Source: Helicobacter sp. 11S03491-1
Lineage (GTDB): Bacteria; Campylobacterota; Campylobacteria; Campylobacterales; Helicobacteraceae
Length of the DNA stretch: 64,000 bases
Assembly: GCF_002272835.1 (NCBI RefSeq)
Contig: NZ_MLAO01000005.1
Location: forward strand, 107,721-171,720
Direction of reading: 5' to 3'
The translations under genes and the position numbers were made by a program. The notes beneath the pieces were generated by a model. It worked only from the letters and a program-made list of their open reading frames with translations. It did no database searches and was not told the origin of the DNA. Positions 53,655 to 63,219 of the stretch are shown piece by piece. Numbering within the stretch: the first letter of the stretch is position 1; every line of letters starts with the position of its first letter.

Positions 53655-55871
53655 GTGGCTTCAGATAGACAAAAAAATGTTATTAAAAAAGTCGTTCCTT
53701 ATCTGCGATATATCACTCAATCCAAAGATTTAACGGTTGTTGCATTTGTCATTGCTATTTTAGCCATCATTATTGTCCCTCTCCCACCTTTTTTACTTGA
53801 TTTTTTATTGACCATATCAATCGCACTTTCTATTCTTATTATCTTAATAGGTCTTTATATTACCAAACCTACAGATTTCTCAGCCTTTCCTACTCTTTTG
53901 CTTATCGTAACTCTTTATCGATTGGCTCTTAATGTTGCTACAACAAGAATGATTCTTACAGAAGGCTATAGAGGTCCTGAAGCTGTGAGTGATATTATTG
54001 CAGCGTTTGGAGAATTCACAGTAGGGGGTAATTATATCATTGGGACCATCGTTTTTACTATTCTTGTGCTTGTCAATCTGCTTGTAGTAACCAATGGTTC
54101 AACACGCGTTACAGAAGTCAGAGCCAGATTTGCACTCGATGCTATGCCCGGGAAACAAATGGCCATTGATGCAGATTTAAACTCCGGACTTATTGATAAT
54201 GAAGAAGCCAAGAAACGACGTGGAGCGCTTACTCAAGAAGCTGATTTTTATGGAGCAATGGATGGAGCGAGTAAATTTGTCAAAGGCGATGCTGTTGCTT
54301 CGATTATTATTACTTTAATCAATATTATTGGAGGCTTCTTAGTTGGTGTATTCCAAAGAGATATGAGCATAGCTTTTAGTGCTTCTACTTTTACAGTTCT
54401 TACTATAGGAGATGGGTTAGTGGGTCAAATCCCTGCCCTTATTATTGCTACAGCTACAGGTATTGTAGCCACTAGAACTACGCAAGGAGAAGAAGAAAAC
54501 TTTGCTTCCAAATTAATCACCCAATTAACTGATAGAAGCAAGACTCTTATTATTGTGGGATCGATTTTGCTTTTATTCGCAACTGTGCCGGGCTTGCCAA
54601 CTTTTTCGCTTGCTTTTGTGGGGTTTTTATTTTTATTTGTTGCTTGGCTTATATCTAGAGGGGATAATCAAAATTTATTTTCTATATTTGAAAAATGGCT
54701 GGGCAAAAAGATGGATCTTGATCTTTCCACAAATGATTCTCCATCTTCTGCGCAAACAGATGCCCACACTCATACTCCAAATACAAAAACTCAAAAAACT
54801 CCTGAAGAAATCAAAAAAGAAGAAGAAAAAGCAATTGATGAAGTGCTTAAAATTGAGCTTTTAGAACTTGCCTTAGGTTACCAACTTATAGGACTTGCAG
54901 ATGTAAAACAAGGGGGGGATCTTCTGGAGAGAGTTAGGGGAATCAGAAAAAAAATTGCCAATGACTATGGATTTTTAATGCCTCAAATCCGCATCCGAGA
55001 TAACCTTCAACTCCCTCCAACCCATTATGAAATCAAGCTTAAGGGCATTGTGATTGGTGAGGGAAGTGTGATGCCTGATAAATTTTTAGCAATGAATACC
55101 GGATTTGTGAGCAAAGAAATTGAAGGTATTCCTACCAAAGAACCTGCTTTTGGTATGGATGCTTTGTGGGTAGATCCCAAAGACAAAGAAGAAGCAATTA
55201 TTCAAGGCTATACCATTATTGATCCTTCTACGGTCATTGCTACCCATATGAGTGAGCTTGTGAAAAATTATGCTGAAGAATTTATCACCAAAGATGAAGT
55301 CAAATCACTGATGGATAGACTTTCACAAGATTATCCTGCCATTATTGAAGAAGCCAAAAAAATCCCTACAGGAGTTATCCGATCTGTCTTGCAAGAATTA
55401 CTCCATGAAAAAATTCCCATCAAAGACATGCTTACTATCCTTGAGACCATCACTGACATCGCTCCTATTGTCCAAAATGATGTAGCTATTATTACCGAAC
55501 AGGTTCGGTCAAAACTTGCAAGAGTTATTACTAATATTTTTAAATCTGAAGATGGGAATTTAAAACTTTTGACCTTATCAACAAATTCTGAACAATATCT
55601 TTTAGGCAAACTCAAAGAACAACCATCAGGTAAAACTTTACTTTTAAATACAGCTGATATGCAAAAACTCATAGAGTCTATTAGCGAAGAATCAATGAAA
55701 GTGCTTCAAAAAGGTATTGCTCCTGTAATATTAATTGTCGATCCTGAGCTTAGACGGGCATTGGCAAACAAAATTGAACAATTCAAATTAGACTTAGTAG
55801 TTCTAAGCCATGCAGAGCTTGATACAAATGCAAAATACGAAGTATTAGGCAATATTAATATTAATTTTTAA
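53655..55871 (+). CDS. flhA: Flagellar export apparatus protein FlhA
   Basis: The large nonameric component of the flagellar type III export gate. The 738 residues have an N-terminal membrane domain of about eight helices (1-330) with [24 protein letters not shown] and the FHIPEP-type block [26 protein letters not shown], a linker (about 350-395, rich in T, H, P and K) and a cytoplasmic domain (about 396-738). The start is GTG, with AAAAGG about 11 bases upstream. A tract of seven G (54912-54918, encoding KQGGDLL) could slip and switch the gene off. Confidence 0.97.
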   Translation: MASDRQKNVIKKVVPYLRYITQSKDLTVVAFVIAILAIIIVPLPPFLLDFLLTISIALSILIILIGLYITKPTDFSAFPTLLLIVTLYRLALNVATTRMILTEGYRGPEAVSDIIAAFGEFTVGGNYIIGTIVFTILVLVNLLVVTNGSTRVTEVRARFALDAMPGKQMAIDADLNSGLIDNEEAKKRRGALTQEADFYGAMDGASKFVKGDAVASIIITLINIIGGFLVGVFQRDMSIAFSASTFTVLTIGDGLVGQIPALIIATATGIVATRTTQGEEENFASKLITQLTDRSKTLIIVGSILLLFATVPGLPTFSLAFVGFLFLFVAWLISRGDNQNLFSIFEKWLGKKMDLDLSTNDSPSSAQTDAHTHTPNTKTQKTPEEIKKEEEKAIDEVLKIELLELALGYQLIGLADVKQGGDLLERVRGIRKKIANDYGFLMPQIRIRDNLQLPPTHYEIKLKGIVIGEGSVMPDKFLAMNTGFVSKEIEGIPTKEPAFGMDALWVDPKDKEEAIIQGYTIIDPSTVIATHMSELVKNYAEEFITKDEVKSLMDRLSQDYPAIIEEAKKIPTGVIRSVLQELLHEKIPIKDMLTILETITDIAPIVQNDVAIITEQVRSKLARVITNIFKSEDGNLKLLTLSTNSEQYLLGKLKEQPSGKTLLLNTADMQKLIESISEESMKVLQKGIAPVILIVDPELRRALANKIEQFKLDLVVLSHAELDTNAKYEVLGNININF

Positions 55872-55879
55872 GGAGAATA

Positions 55880-56962
55880 ATGCAAGTTCATCACTTATCT
55901 CACATAGATTTAGATGGTTATGGTTGCCAACTCATATCAAGACATTTTTTTAAGAATATTTATTTCTATAATGCAAATTATGGTAAAGAAGTCCTCGCTA
56001 GAATCAATGCCATAATCAATCATATAAATCATTCTCCAGAAACTCTTTTAGAATCAAAATTCAACTCTAAGACACAAACAAAATTTTTGATACTCATTAC
56101 TGATTTAAATCTTTCTCTCCCGGAAGCCAAATACCTACAAGAAAGAGTTGATGAGATGAAACTTTCAGGAAAAGATGTTGAAATTTTACTTTTAGATCAT
56201 CACATCAGCGGTGAAGAATCTGCCAAAATTTATCATTGGTATTACTTGGACATTAATCGTTGCGCTACAAAAATTACTTATGAAACGCTCAAAGAAAAAT
56301 ATCCTTTATTATGCCCTAGTGATGAAAAATGGCTCACTCCTATGGCAGAAATGATTAATTCAGTTGATATCTGGAAAGAAAAGGGATTTGGATTTGAATT
56401 TGGAAAAGTAGCTATGAGTATGATATCAAGCTCCAATGAACTCAATCGATTTATGTTTGATACAGATCATAGAGATTATAAACTCAATCTTCTTAAACAA
56501 GCCAAAGACTATCTCTTGCTCCAAGGAGGTGAAGTCAAATTTGATAACGAAATTTTTAAACTTAAAAAAATCGCATTAGGAGGCAATCCTGATTTGCAAA
56601 CAATGGATAATATAGCTTCCTTTGCTCAAGTCAATCTTCTCTCAAAGAAAAAAGACCAATGTACAATTATTTATAGAGATAAAAAAGGTTTTTTAAGTTA
56701 TTCTATGGGAGGGATTAGTGTTCTTGCTAATTTATTTTTAGCTAAAAATCCTGAATTTGATTTTTATATAGACGTCAATCCTAAGGGTAATATAAGTCTT
56801 CGGGCAAATGGAAAGTGTGATGTCAGCATGATGAGCAAAGAATTTTTCAATGGAGGAGGACATAAAAATGCCTCCGGTGGAAGAATAGAAGGTTTTAAAG
56901 AAAGTTTTTTATATGAAGATATTAAACTTCAAATACAAAGAATTCTTCAAAATCCCCTATAA
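55880..56962 (+). CDS. DHH/DHHA1 family phosphoesterase (HP1042-like)
   Basis: A 360-residue metal-dependent phosphoesterase. Motif I-like HLSHIDLDGYG (about 4-14), the DHH motif in LLLDHHISG (about 108-116), SVDIWKEKGFG, and the DHHA1 glycine-rich FNGGGHKNASGG (about 327-338) indicate activity on nanoRNA, cyclic dinucleotides or oligonucleotides; the exact substrate is unknown. It is 8 bases after flhA, matching HP1041-HP1042, and is transcribed with it. Confidence 0.88.
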   Translation: MQVHHLSHIDLDGYGCQLISRHFFKNIYFYNANYGKEVLARINAIINHINHSPETLLESKFNSKTQTKFLILITDLNLSLPEAKYLQERVDEMKLSGKDVEILLLDHHISGEESAKIYHWYYLDINRCATKITYETLKEKYPLLCPSDEKWLTPMAEMINSVDIWKEKGFGFEFGKVAMSMISSSNELNRFMFDTDHRDYKLNLLKQAKDYLLLQGGEVKFDNEIFKLKKIALGGNPDLQTMDNIASFAQVNLLSKKKDQCTIIYRDKKGFLSYSMGGISVLANLFLAKNPEFDFYIDVNPKGNISLRANGKCDVSMMSKEFFNGGGHKNASGGRIEGFKESFLYEDIKLQIQRILQNPL

Positions 56963-56973
56963 GGAAAATAATT

Positions 56974-57243
56974 ATGAAAAACAACAATGAAAAAATAGAC
57001 AAAATAGACTTTGAAGATCTAGCTTTAGAAGTTATTGATATGTTAGGGGTAGCATTATATTTTGCAGGGGTAAAGCCCCATAATATCGAAAAAGCTATTG
57101 ATATTTATCTGCAAGAATTAGATAAACCGGATGAAGAAACTTCTTATGGGCAAAAAGAAATTATTAAAGTTATTGAAGGGTTAAAAACAAAATACAAAAC
57201 TTTATTTAGAGATGATAGAATATCTTCAAAAAATCCGGCATAA
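56974..57243 (+). CDS. Small conserved-looking hypothetical protein
   Basis: An 89-residue acidic, helical soluble protein: DKIDFEDLALEVIDMLGVALYFAGVKPHNIEKAIDIYLQELDKP and a C-terminal QKEIIKVIEGLKTKYKTLF. No domain recognised. A TAAGGAAA box precedes the ATG, and the 11-base gap after the DHH gene and 24-base gap to the lipoprotein place it firmly within the flhA transcript. Function unknown. Confidence 0.7.
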   Translation: MKNNNEKIDKIDFEDLALEVIDMLGVALYFAGVKPHNIEKAIDIYLQELDKPDEETSYGQKEIIKVIEGLKTKYKTLFRDDRISSKNPA

Positions 57244-57267
57244 TTTTATGCAAAATAAGGATATTCT

Positions 57268-57945
57268 ATGAAGATTAAAACGATCTTATTAGCTGGTATT
57301 GCCTTATTGTTCGTGTCATGCGCACGTTATAATGTAATTCCTGAAAATATCGCACGTTATGATAAGGGTGTAGAAATTTTGGAATCCGGCCACCCTGATT
57401 CAAAAGTCCAAATAGAAATTTCTCAAAACACTTTAGGTGGGTTGAAAAATCCCCCTTTAGTGATTTATATCGGGGCACAAATCCTACAAGGACCGGACAT
57501 CATATTAGATACACATAATTTATCTGCTACCCAAAATGGTTCTAAGCTTATGATTTTGACTTATCGTGAAATTCTCAATTCTAATTATGATTTTACGAGT
57601 ATTTTACAAGATTTTGGTATCCCAACTCCCGGTGTATCTTCAAATACAAATATAATGGCGCCAATATTTTATTTTGGTCGCGGAGGGTTTCTTGTCTATA
57701 ATATGTTTCTTAATCCATTTATTATTGACAACATACAAAGCCAACAAACATTTCAAGAACAAAGAGAAGCACGCAAAATTATGGCAACCAATTATCTGAG
57801 AAAATCAACATTAAGTGTTGTAGGCAAAGCAAAAGGTGGGTTTATAGTTATCAGTCCTAAGGGTATTAAACCGGGTACAATCAAACTTGAAGTCCTAATC
57901 ACAAAACAACCCCATATTTTTAATATAGACATCAGAAAAAGATAA
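57268..57945 (+). CDS. Lipoprotein of unknown function
   Basis: A 225-residue exported lipoprotein. The signal peptide ends in a lipobox LFVSC, so the mature protein would begin at Cys18 and anchor in the inner or outer membrane. The rest is beta-rich (SKVQIEISQNTLGGLKNPPLVIYIGAQ; KGGFIVISPKGIKPGTIKLEVLI), with an N-terminal RYNVIPENIARYDKGVEILESGHPD. No family is recognised. Last gene of the flhA run; its final codons form one arm of a terminator hairpin. Confidence 0.8.
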   Translation: MKIKTILLAGIALLFVSCARYNVIPENIARYDKGVEILESGHPDSKVQIEISQNTLGGLKNPPLVIYIGAQILQGPDIILDTHNLSATQNGSKLMILTYREILNSNYDFTSILQDFGIPTPGVSSNTNIMAPIFYFGRGGFLVYNMFLNPFIIDNIQSQQTFQEQREARKIMATNYLRKSTLSVVGKAKGGFIVISPKGIKPGTIKLEVLITKQPHIFNIDIRKR

Positions 57946-57957
57946 TTTTTTTCTGAT
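57931..57957. terminator. Bidirectional terminator between lipoprotein and antiporter genes
   Basis: ATCAGAAAAA (57931-57940) and TTTTTCTGAT (57948-57957) form a perfect 10-bp stem with a 7-base loop. The right arm supplies a T run for plus-strand termination, and the left arm supplies one for the minus strand. The hairpin overlaps the last codons of the plus-strand gene and ends on the antiporter stop codon. Confidence 0.6.
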
Positions 57958-59114
57958 TATTTGATCTTCCAAAAATTATAAACAAGTTTGATAACAATTG
58001 TAAAAATAATGCCCTCAAAAATTGCTGCCAACAAAAATGAATAATAGGTATTTTGATCCATCGCATGCAATTGTAAGCCCAAAGCAGCCGTAGCAACCAA
58101 AAAAGTTAAAGGCATTGAATCGCTTAAAGCAAACAAAATAGTATTTTTCGCGCTTTTGAAATAACTTCTAAAGGCTATGGTTGCAGAGAATAAACGCAAG
58201 GAAATCATAGCCACTACAATCAATGCTCCGTGCAAAAATAAACTTGGTGTATGTAAAATAAGCGACAAATCCAGCGTAGAACCTACATGGATAAAAAATA
58301 ATGGAACAAAAAAACCAAATCCAATATCATTAAGTTTATGGACTAATTCGTGTTTGTATGGAAAAAATGTCGCTACAATCATACCTGCCAAAAATGCTCC
58401 CAAAACGCTCTCTAGTCCTAGCCAAATAACAATTACAATCAATCCAAAAAATAACATCATGCTAAAACGAATATCTTGATTGTTAGCATCATCATAAGGC
58501 ATAATAAATAGTTTTAAATTTGGAAACCACCAAAATAATATTTTGCCTATTTGAAATACACTAATAATAACGAGTAAAAACAACAATAAAACAGCCAAAG
58601 TTTTATAAAGATCAATTGTTAAACCATAGGAATAAGAACCGTTGATAATTACCAAAATAGCAATACTCACAAGCTCTCCAATAATTCCAACTTTTAAAGC
58701 CAAATCAAGCCATGGCATATTTTTGCCATAATCTTTAATCAAAGCCATAATCATGCCCAAACTCATTACAGGAAAAGCAGCAATATAAATAGGAGGAAGT
58801 TTCAAAATCAAAACAGCAGAAGTGGCTACAACATACAAAACAAGAAAATAAATACCTGCTCTTTTTAAAAATTTTTTTCCAAGCTGTTTAAAACCACGCA
58901 AATCAACTTCCATACCACACAAAAACATTAAAAATAAAAATCCTACTTCGGCCAGTATATCAAAAGCTTCTGAATGCTTAAAAATACCAAAATAATAAGC
59001 CAAAGCCCCCAGTATCATCTCAACAACAACAATAGGAATTTTAGTTATCTTGCTTACAAAAGGAGCTAGCACAATCAAAATTGAAATAATTGCAAATGTA
59101 ACTAAATTATCCAT
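57957..59114 (-). CDS. Cation:proton antiporter (KefB/CPA2-like)
   Basis: A 385-residue membrane protein with about 11-12 hydrophobic segments and no cytoplasmic RCK domain. The CPA2 features are FVSKITKIPIVVVEMILGALAYYFG in helices 1-2, EVGFLFLMFLCGMEVDL, LGLESVLGAFLAGMIVA, and GFGFFVPLFFIHVGSTLDLS. Probably Na+/H+ or K+/H+ exchange at the inner membrane; ion specificity cannot be read. The start overlaps the purN stop by 8 bases, so it is at the end of the Mo cofactor transcript. Confidence 0.9.
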   Translation of the reverse strand: MDNLVTFAIISILIVLAPFVSKITKIPIVVVEMILGALAYYFGIFKHSEAFDILAEVGFLFLMFLCGMEVDLRGFKQLGKKFLKRAGIYFLVLYVVATSAVLILKLPPIYIAAFPVMSLGMIMALIKDYGKNMPWLDLALKVGIIGELVSIAILVIINGSYSYGLTIDLYKTLAVLLLFLLVIISVFQIGKILFWWFPNLKLFIMPYDDANNQDIRFSMMLFFGLIVIVIWLGLESVLGAFLAGMIVATFFPYKHELVHKLNDIGFGFFVPLFFIHVGSTLDLSLILHTPSLFLHGALIVVAMISLRLFSATIAFRSYFKSAKNTILFALSDSMPLTFLVATAALGLQLHAMDQNTYYSFLLAAIFEGIIFTIVIKLVYNFWKIK

Positions 59115-59730
59115 GAGTATTACTTTGTGTAAGATTGAGTGCTTTAAGAATTGCCTTTGGATATAGCTTATATTCCAGATGATGAATTCTTTTTTGAAAA
59201 CCTTCCAAACTTTCGCCTGAAATTTTTGGAATGCAATCTTGCAAAATTATCTCTCCACCATCTAAAACATCATTAACCCAATGCACGCTTACACCTCCAT
59301 GATTATCATCTGATTGATAACTTTCTTGTATCGCTTTTATCCCTTTGTATTTAGGAAGAAGAGAGGGGTGGATGTTGATACTTTTGAGGTTAGAAGTAAA
59401 AATTGGGGATAATACTCTCATAAAACCCGATAAAATCACAAGCTCAACTTGAGTGCCGGCAATAAGCTTTAGCAATGCCCTATCAAACTCTTCTCTTCCG
59501 GAAAAATCTTTATGTGATAAAACTTTACATTCTATCCCCAATTCTTTACATCTAGAAATACCATAAGCATTTGGATTGTTGGTGATGCAAAAAGGAAATG
59601 CAATCTCTATTTCATCTTTATTTTCCAAATCAAGATTATTAAAAAATACTTTATTGCGTAATGTTTCAACAATATTTTGCATATTGCTGCCATTGCCACT
59701 AAAAAGAATAACCAGATTGATTGTCTTCAA
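59107..59730 (-). CDS. purN: Phosphoribosylglycinamide formyltransferase
   Basis: Uses 10-formyltetrahydrofolate to formylate GAR in purine synthesis. The 207 residues have the phosphate-binding loop VILFSGNGSNMQ, the catalytic-loop LSGFMRVLS (about 106-114), SINIHPSLLPKYKGIKA with the catalytic Asn-His-Asp set (NIHPS; aspartate in VNDVLDGGEII), and GGVSVHWVNDVLDGGEI. The start overlaps nothing upstream; 67 bases separate it from moaC. Coupled to the antiporter gene by an 8-base overlap. Confidence 0.95.
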   Translation of the reverse strand: MKTINLVILFSGNGSNMQNIVETLRNKVFFNNLDLENKDEIEIAFPFCITNNPNAYGISRCKELGIECKVLSHKDFSGREEFDRALLKLIAGTQVELVILSGFMRVLSPIFTSNLKSINIHPSLLPKYKGIKAIQESYQSDDNHGGVSVHWVNDVLDGGEIILQDCIPKISGESLEGFQKRIHHLEYKLYPKAILKALNLTQSNTHG

Positions 59731-59797
59731 AATTTATCCTATTGAGTTTGGAATCCAGAGTGAATTTATTTTATCACAAATCTTAATGCAATGGTAT

Positions 59798-60271
59798 TTA
59801 AGACCTTTTGTAATCACCGCTTTTCCCTCCGCTTTTTGATTCTAATTTTATTTCACTTATCAACATTGATTTATCAATTGCCTTTACCATATCATAAATT
59901 GTCAATAGCCCTATGCTTACACTCGTTAAAGCTTCCATTTCTACGCCTGTCTTGCCCTCTGTTTTTACAATTGAACTCAAAATAAAACTACAAGTTTTAT
60001 TTTCTTCTTTAATTTCTACATCAATGCCTGTAAGGAATAAAGGATGGCACATCGGAATCATTTCACTTGTTTTTTTAGCCCCCATAATAGCGGCAATAAT
60101 AGCTGTCTGCAAAACAGGTCCCTTATGGACAGTTTGAGCAATAATAGCTTGATAAGCTTGAGGACTCATAGTGATTTTTCCACTTGCCCTAGCCACTCTT
60201 TTAGTCTCTATCTTGGCGCTTACATCTACCATTGTCGGGTGATTTTGTTCATTGATATGGGTTAATTGCAT
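59798..60271 (-). CDS. moaC: Cyclic pyranopterin monophosphate synthase accessory protein MoaC
   Basis: Second enzyme acting on the MoaA product in the first step of molybdenum-cofactor synthesis. The 157 residues show [41 protein letters not shown] and [29 protein letters not shown], all typical of MoaC. The start is the internal ATG with GAAGGA upstream. moaA is not in the window. Order with mog, moaE, moaD and ribA matches HP0798-0802. Confidence 0.96.
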   Translation of the reverse strand: MQLTHINEQNHPTMVDVSAKIETKRVARASGKITMSPQAYQAIIAQTVHKGPVLQTAIIAAIMGAKKTSEMIPMCHPLFLTGIDVEIKEENKTCSFILSSIVKTEGKTGVEMEALTSVSIGLLTIYDMVKAIDKSMLISEIKLESKSGGKSGDYKRS

Positions 60272-60282
60272 GTTCGAATCCT

Positions 60283-60813
60283 TCAAGATTTTGGACGAAA
60301 TATCTTAATATTTTTATCATTTGCTTCTATAAAAGCCCCACCAATCAAATCAATGCAATATGGTATTGCGGGAAAAACAGCCTCCAAACATTCTCTAATA
60401 CTTTTTGGTTTGCCCGGGAGATTGAGTATAAAACAACGATTGCGAATTCCCGCAGTTTGTCTTGATAAAATTGCTGTAGGGACATATTTCAGACTTGCTT
60501 GACGCATTAATTCACCAAATCCGGGCATCATTTTTTCACACACCCCTTGTGTAGCCTCAGGAGTAACATCTCTTAACGCAGGTCCTGTCCCCCCTGTAGT
60601 AACTATTAAATCACATTTTTGATCATCGCAAAGTTCAATAAGTGCTTGTTCAATCATCTTTTGATCATCTTGAACAAGTCGATAAAAATATTCACATTGA
60701 TTTAAAATATATTCGTTTAAAACTTCCTCAATTGCTTTTCCGGAAATATCTTCATAAATACCTTCAAAAGCCCTATCACTTGCCACTACAATACCTATAT
60801 TTATCTTATCCAT
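60283..60813 (-). CDS. mog: Molybdopterin adenylyltransferase
   Basis: Adenylates molybdopterin before molybdate insertion. The 176 residues have the MogA pattern [27 protein letters not shown], the [17 protein letters not shown] loop (about 75-91) and [28 protein letters not shown]. The start is ATG preceded by AAAGGAAA; a longer frame adds 11 unsupported residues. The gene overlaps the end of mobB by 8 bases and precedes moaC. Confidence 0.95.
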   Translation of the reverse strand: MDKINIGIVVASDRAFEGIYEDISGKAIEEVLNEYILNQCEYFYRLVQDDQKMIEQALIELCDDQKCDLIVTTGGTGPALRDVTPEATQGVCEKMMPGFGELMRQASLKYVPTAILSRQTAGIRNRCFILNLPGKPKSIRECLEAVFPAIPYCIDLIGGAFIEANDKNIKIFRPKS

Positions 60814-61300
60814 TAATTTCCTTTGCATTTTTATTAATCCAATCAAGAATTTCTTTAGGGTTATTCAAATCAAGCAATTTAGAATTATTAGGGAGAATCT
60901 CAAGATTTTTAACACTCCCATCAATTGCAAAAGCATCGCTAAAAGAAATGTATTCTTTATCAATTTCTTCTCTTGCTACACAAATCCTAGGAAATGGCAT
61001 TTCTTTTAAACCTTCTATAAAAATATAATCTTTGTCCAAAAACATTTCACACAATAAATTAATATTTTTAAACTCATTTATCATAATTGTAGTTTTAAGA
61101 GGTGAAGTTACGATTACATCAGCTCCGTTATGAAAAAATCGATAGCTATCTTTGCCCTGCATATCAAATATAGCCTTATTTTTGGGATCGTGCTTAATAA
61201 CGCCTACGTGATAATGTGAAGATAAAATTTGGATTAATTTTTCAATAAGAGTTGTTTTGCCGCTGTTGCTTCTTCCACTAAAAGCTATAACTTTTGTCAT
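60806..61300 (-). CDS. mobB: Molybdopterin-guanine dinucleotide biosynthesis adaptor MobB
   Basis: A P-loop GTP-binding adaptor that assists MobA in making Mo-bis-MGD. The 164 residues begin IAFSGRSNSGKTTLIEKLIQIL (Walker A), then VGVIKHDPKNKAIFDMQGKDSYRFFHNGADVIVTSP and DYIFIEGLKEMPFPRICVAR, a standard MobB arrangement. It shares one base with moaE's stop and overlaps mog by 8. It is not in the H. pylori moaC-ribA cluster as I recall, so it is an added gene here. Confidence 0.95.
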   Translation of the reverse strand: MTKVIAFSGRSNSGKTTLIEKLIQILSSHYHVGVIKHDPKNKAIFDMQGKDSYRFFHNGADVIVTSPLKTTIMINEFKNINLLCEMFLDKDYIFIEGLKEMPFPRICVAREEIDKEYISFSDAFAIDGSVKNLEILPNNSKLLDLNNPKEILDWINKNAKEING

Positions 61301-61737
61301 TATGCCAAGATACCGCTTCCCGGCAATAAGTGACTCCTATCTTGGGCATAAAATCTCTTATCTGATTTGAAATCATATTTCCAAATTGGCGCATTATGTT
61401 TAAAATCTTCAATAAACTTCTCATACAAAGCTAATGCAGGTCTTCTTTGCATAGAAACAACTGCAGACATATAAGAACTTTCTCCATTTTCTACATTACC
61501 CTTTGAATGTGCCATAAACAAAATAACCCCTTGTTTATTTCCTTTGTCACTCCAATTTTCAAACCATTTTTTCAAAAGAGGTTCATAGATATCAAAGCTT
61601 AGTCCATCCATTTTATTTTCATTTCTCACAATTCCGGTAAATACACAAAATGCTCCTAAATTTTTTTCCCTAGCGATTTGTTCCCATTTTTGATAAATTT
61701 TATAAGTAGGCAATGCCCCTTCATAAATTTCTAACAT
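61300..61737 (-). CDS. moaE: Molybdopterin synthase catalytic subunit MoaE
   Basis: Transfers sulfur from MoaD's C-terminus to precursor Z, in a MoaE2-MoaD2 heterotetramer. The 145 residues show GAFCVFTGIVRNENKMDGLSFDIYEPLL, the histidine of FMAHSKGNVENGE, SMQRRPALALYEKFIEDFKHNAPIWKYDF with the conserved lysine, and ends near ILA. It directly follows moaD (3 bases) and shares a base with mobB. Confidence 0.95.
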   Translation of the reverse strand: MLEIYEGALPTYKIYQKWEQIAREKNLGAFCVFTGIVRNENKMDGLSFDIYEPLLKKWFENWSDKGNKQGVILFMAHSKGNVENGESSYMSAVVSMQRRPALALYEKFIEDFKHNAPIWKYDFKSDKRFYAQDRSHLLPGSGILA

Positions 61738-61740
61738 TTT

Positions 61741-61962
61741 TTATCCACCACAAACCGGAGGGAGAACGACAATTTTATCACCATCTTTTAGAGGCGTATC
61801 CGGATCTTCTATCAACACATCATTAAGTGCCAATGCACTCATTGGCAACCATTTAGCAATATTTTGTATTTCTCCTAATTTTGCTTTCAATTCAGATAAA
61901 GTACTAATATCAAACTCCATTTTTTGCTCCCCAATTGGTCCTAAAAACTCAACACTTACCAT
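61741..61962 (-). CDS. moaD: Molybdopterin synthase sulfur carrier subunit MoaD
   Basis: A 73-residue ubiquitin-fold protein whose C-terminal Gly-Gly (ending PPVCGG) is adenylated then thiocarboxylated as the sulfur donor. VSVEFLGPIGEQKMEF and DGDKIVVLPPVCGG are the family pattern. It follows moeA by 11 bases with AAGGAGA before the ATG and precedes moaE by 3 bases. Confidence 0.94.
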   Translation of the reverse strand: MVSVEFLGPIGEQKMEFDISTLSELKAKLGEIQNIAKWLPMSALALNDVLIEDPDTPLKDGDKIVVLPPVCGG

Positions 61963-61973
61963 TGTATATCTCC

Positions 61974-63218
61974 TTATAAAAAGTTTTTAAAAAAAATAAT
62001 ATCCACTTCAGCACCTTTAGCAACTTCGCCTTCACCTTCCGGCAAAACAACAAGGGCAGATTCTCCACACAAATTATTCACTACTGAACTTTGCAAGACT
62101 CTTTTAGTAGAAAAATCAACCTGATATTTTCCATTAGAAATGTTTAAATCACAAACTCGGAATTCCATTCTTTCATCATTTTTAGAAATTTTTTCACTTA
62201 AAATAGCTTTTACAAATTGATGTTTATAATCCATGCCCAACATCTTAGCAAAAATAATCTTACCAAATAAATAAAAGGTTATAGCTGCAGAATTTGGAAA
62301 TCCGGGCAATCCAAATAAATATTTTTTTTGATTTTGATTTTGAAAAATCCCATAAATTACAGGTTTCCCCGGCTTAATACGCACCCCTTTAAATACAATT
62401 TCACAGAGTTCCTCTATAGCTTGTTGGGTAAAATCATAATCACCCATGCTCATCCCTCCGGTGCTAAGCAAAATATCACAATCTCTTAATGCCTCACTCA
62501 TCATAGTCTTAATATCTTCTTTATTATCAGGCATAACAGGATAAAGCACCGCCTCTCCACCCATTGATATAACCATTGCTTTTAACAGATGATTATTAAC
62601 ACTATAAATAGTATTATCAGATATTCTTTCTTCCCCAACTTCTATAATTTCGCTTCCTCCACTCAAAATCGCAACTCTTGGCTTCTTATAGACTTCAATA
62701 AATACTTGATTGAGATCTGCTAAAAGACCAATCTCATAAGCCCCTATACGGGAATTTTTTCTTAATAAAACATCGCCCTTAGAATAATTTTCGCCAACTT
62801 GTCTTACCCATTGTCCTTTCTTAGGCAAAGAAGCGTTTGGAGATAAAAATACTCTCCCCTCTTTAATCAGAGCATTTTCAACTATTAAAATAGTATCGCT
62901 ATTTTGAGGCATTTTAGAACCTGTAAAAGTCTTGATTGTCGCTTTGGACTCAAGACTTTTTTTATCTTCAGCTCCTGCAGGATTATCTCCTTGTAATACC
63001 AATCCTTGCGTTTGAAGTATTCCTAAATCTTCATAACAAAAAGCATACCCATCCATGCTTGAAGTACAGAATTTTGGCATATTATCTTTGGCAACAACAT
63101 CTTGAGCCAATATTCTATTAAGCCCATCACTAAAGATAACTTTTTCTTTGCTTAATAAATCTATCTTTGTCTGTCTTAAGAGATCTATTGCTTCATAAAA
63201 ACTAATATTCTTTTGCAT
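61974..63218 (-). CDS. moeA: Molybdopterin molybdenumtransferase MoeA
   Basis: Inserts molybdate into adenylated molybdopterin made by Mog. The 414 residues follow the MoeA plan: SFYEAIDLLRQT, RILAQDVVAKDNMPKFCTSSMDGYAF, the GSKMPQNSDTILIVE loop, GDVLLRKNSRIGAYEIGLLA, ILSGGSEI, LSTGGMSMGDYDFTQQAIEELCEIVFKGVRIKPGKPVIYG and GLPGFPNSA. It follows the ribA stop by one base. In H. pylori moeA is elsewhere (HP0172), so this cluster is more complete. Confidence 0.96.
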   Translation of the reverse strand: MQKNISFYEAIDLLRQTKIDLLSKEKVIFSDGLNRILAQDVVAKDNMPKFCTSSMDGYAFCYEDLGILQTQGLVLQGDNPAGAEDKKSLESKATIKTFTGSKMPQNSDTILIVENALIKEGRVFLSPNASLPKKGQWVRQVGENYSKGDVLLRKNSRIGAYEIGLLADLNQVFIEVYKKPRVAILSGGSEIIEVGEERISDNTIYSVNNHLLKAMVISMGGEAVLYPVMPDNKEDIKTMMSEALRDCDILLSTGGMSMGDYDFTQQAIEELCEIVFKGVRIKPGKPVIYGIFQNQNQKKYLFGLPGFPNSAAITFYLFGKIIFAKMLGMDYKHQFVKAILSEKISKNDERMEFRVCDLNISNGKYQVDFSTKRVLQSSVVNNLCGESALVVLPEGEGEVAKGAEVDIIFFKNFL

Positions 63219-63219
63219 C

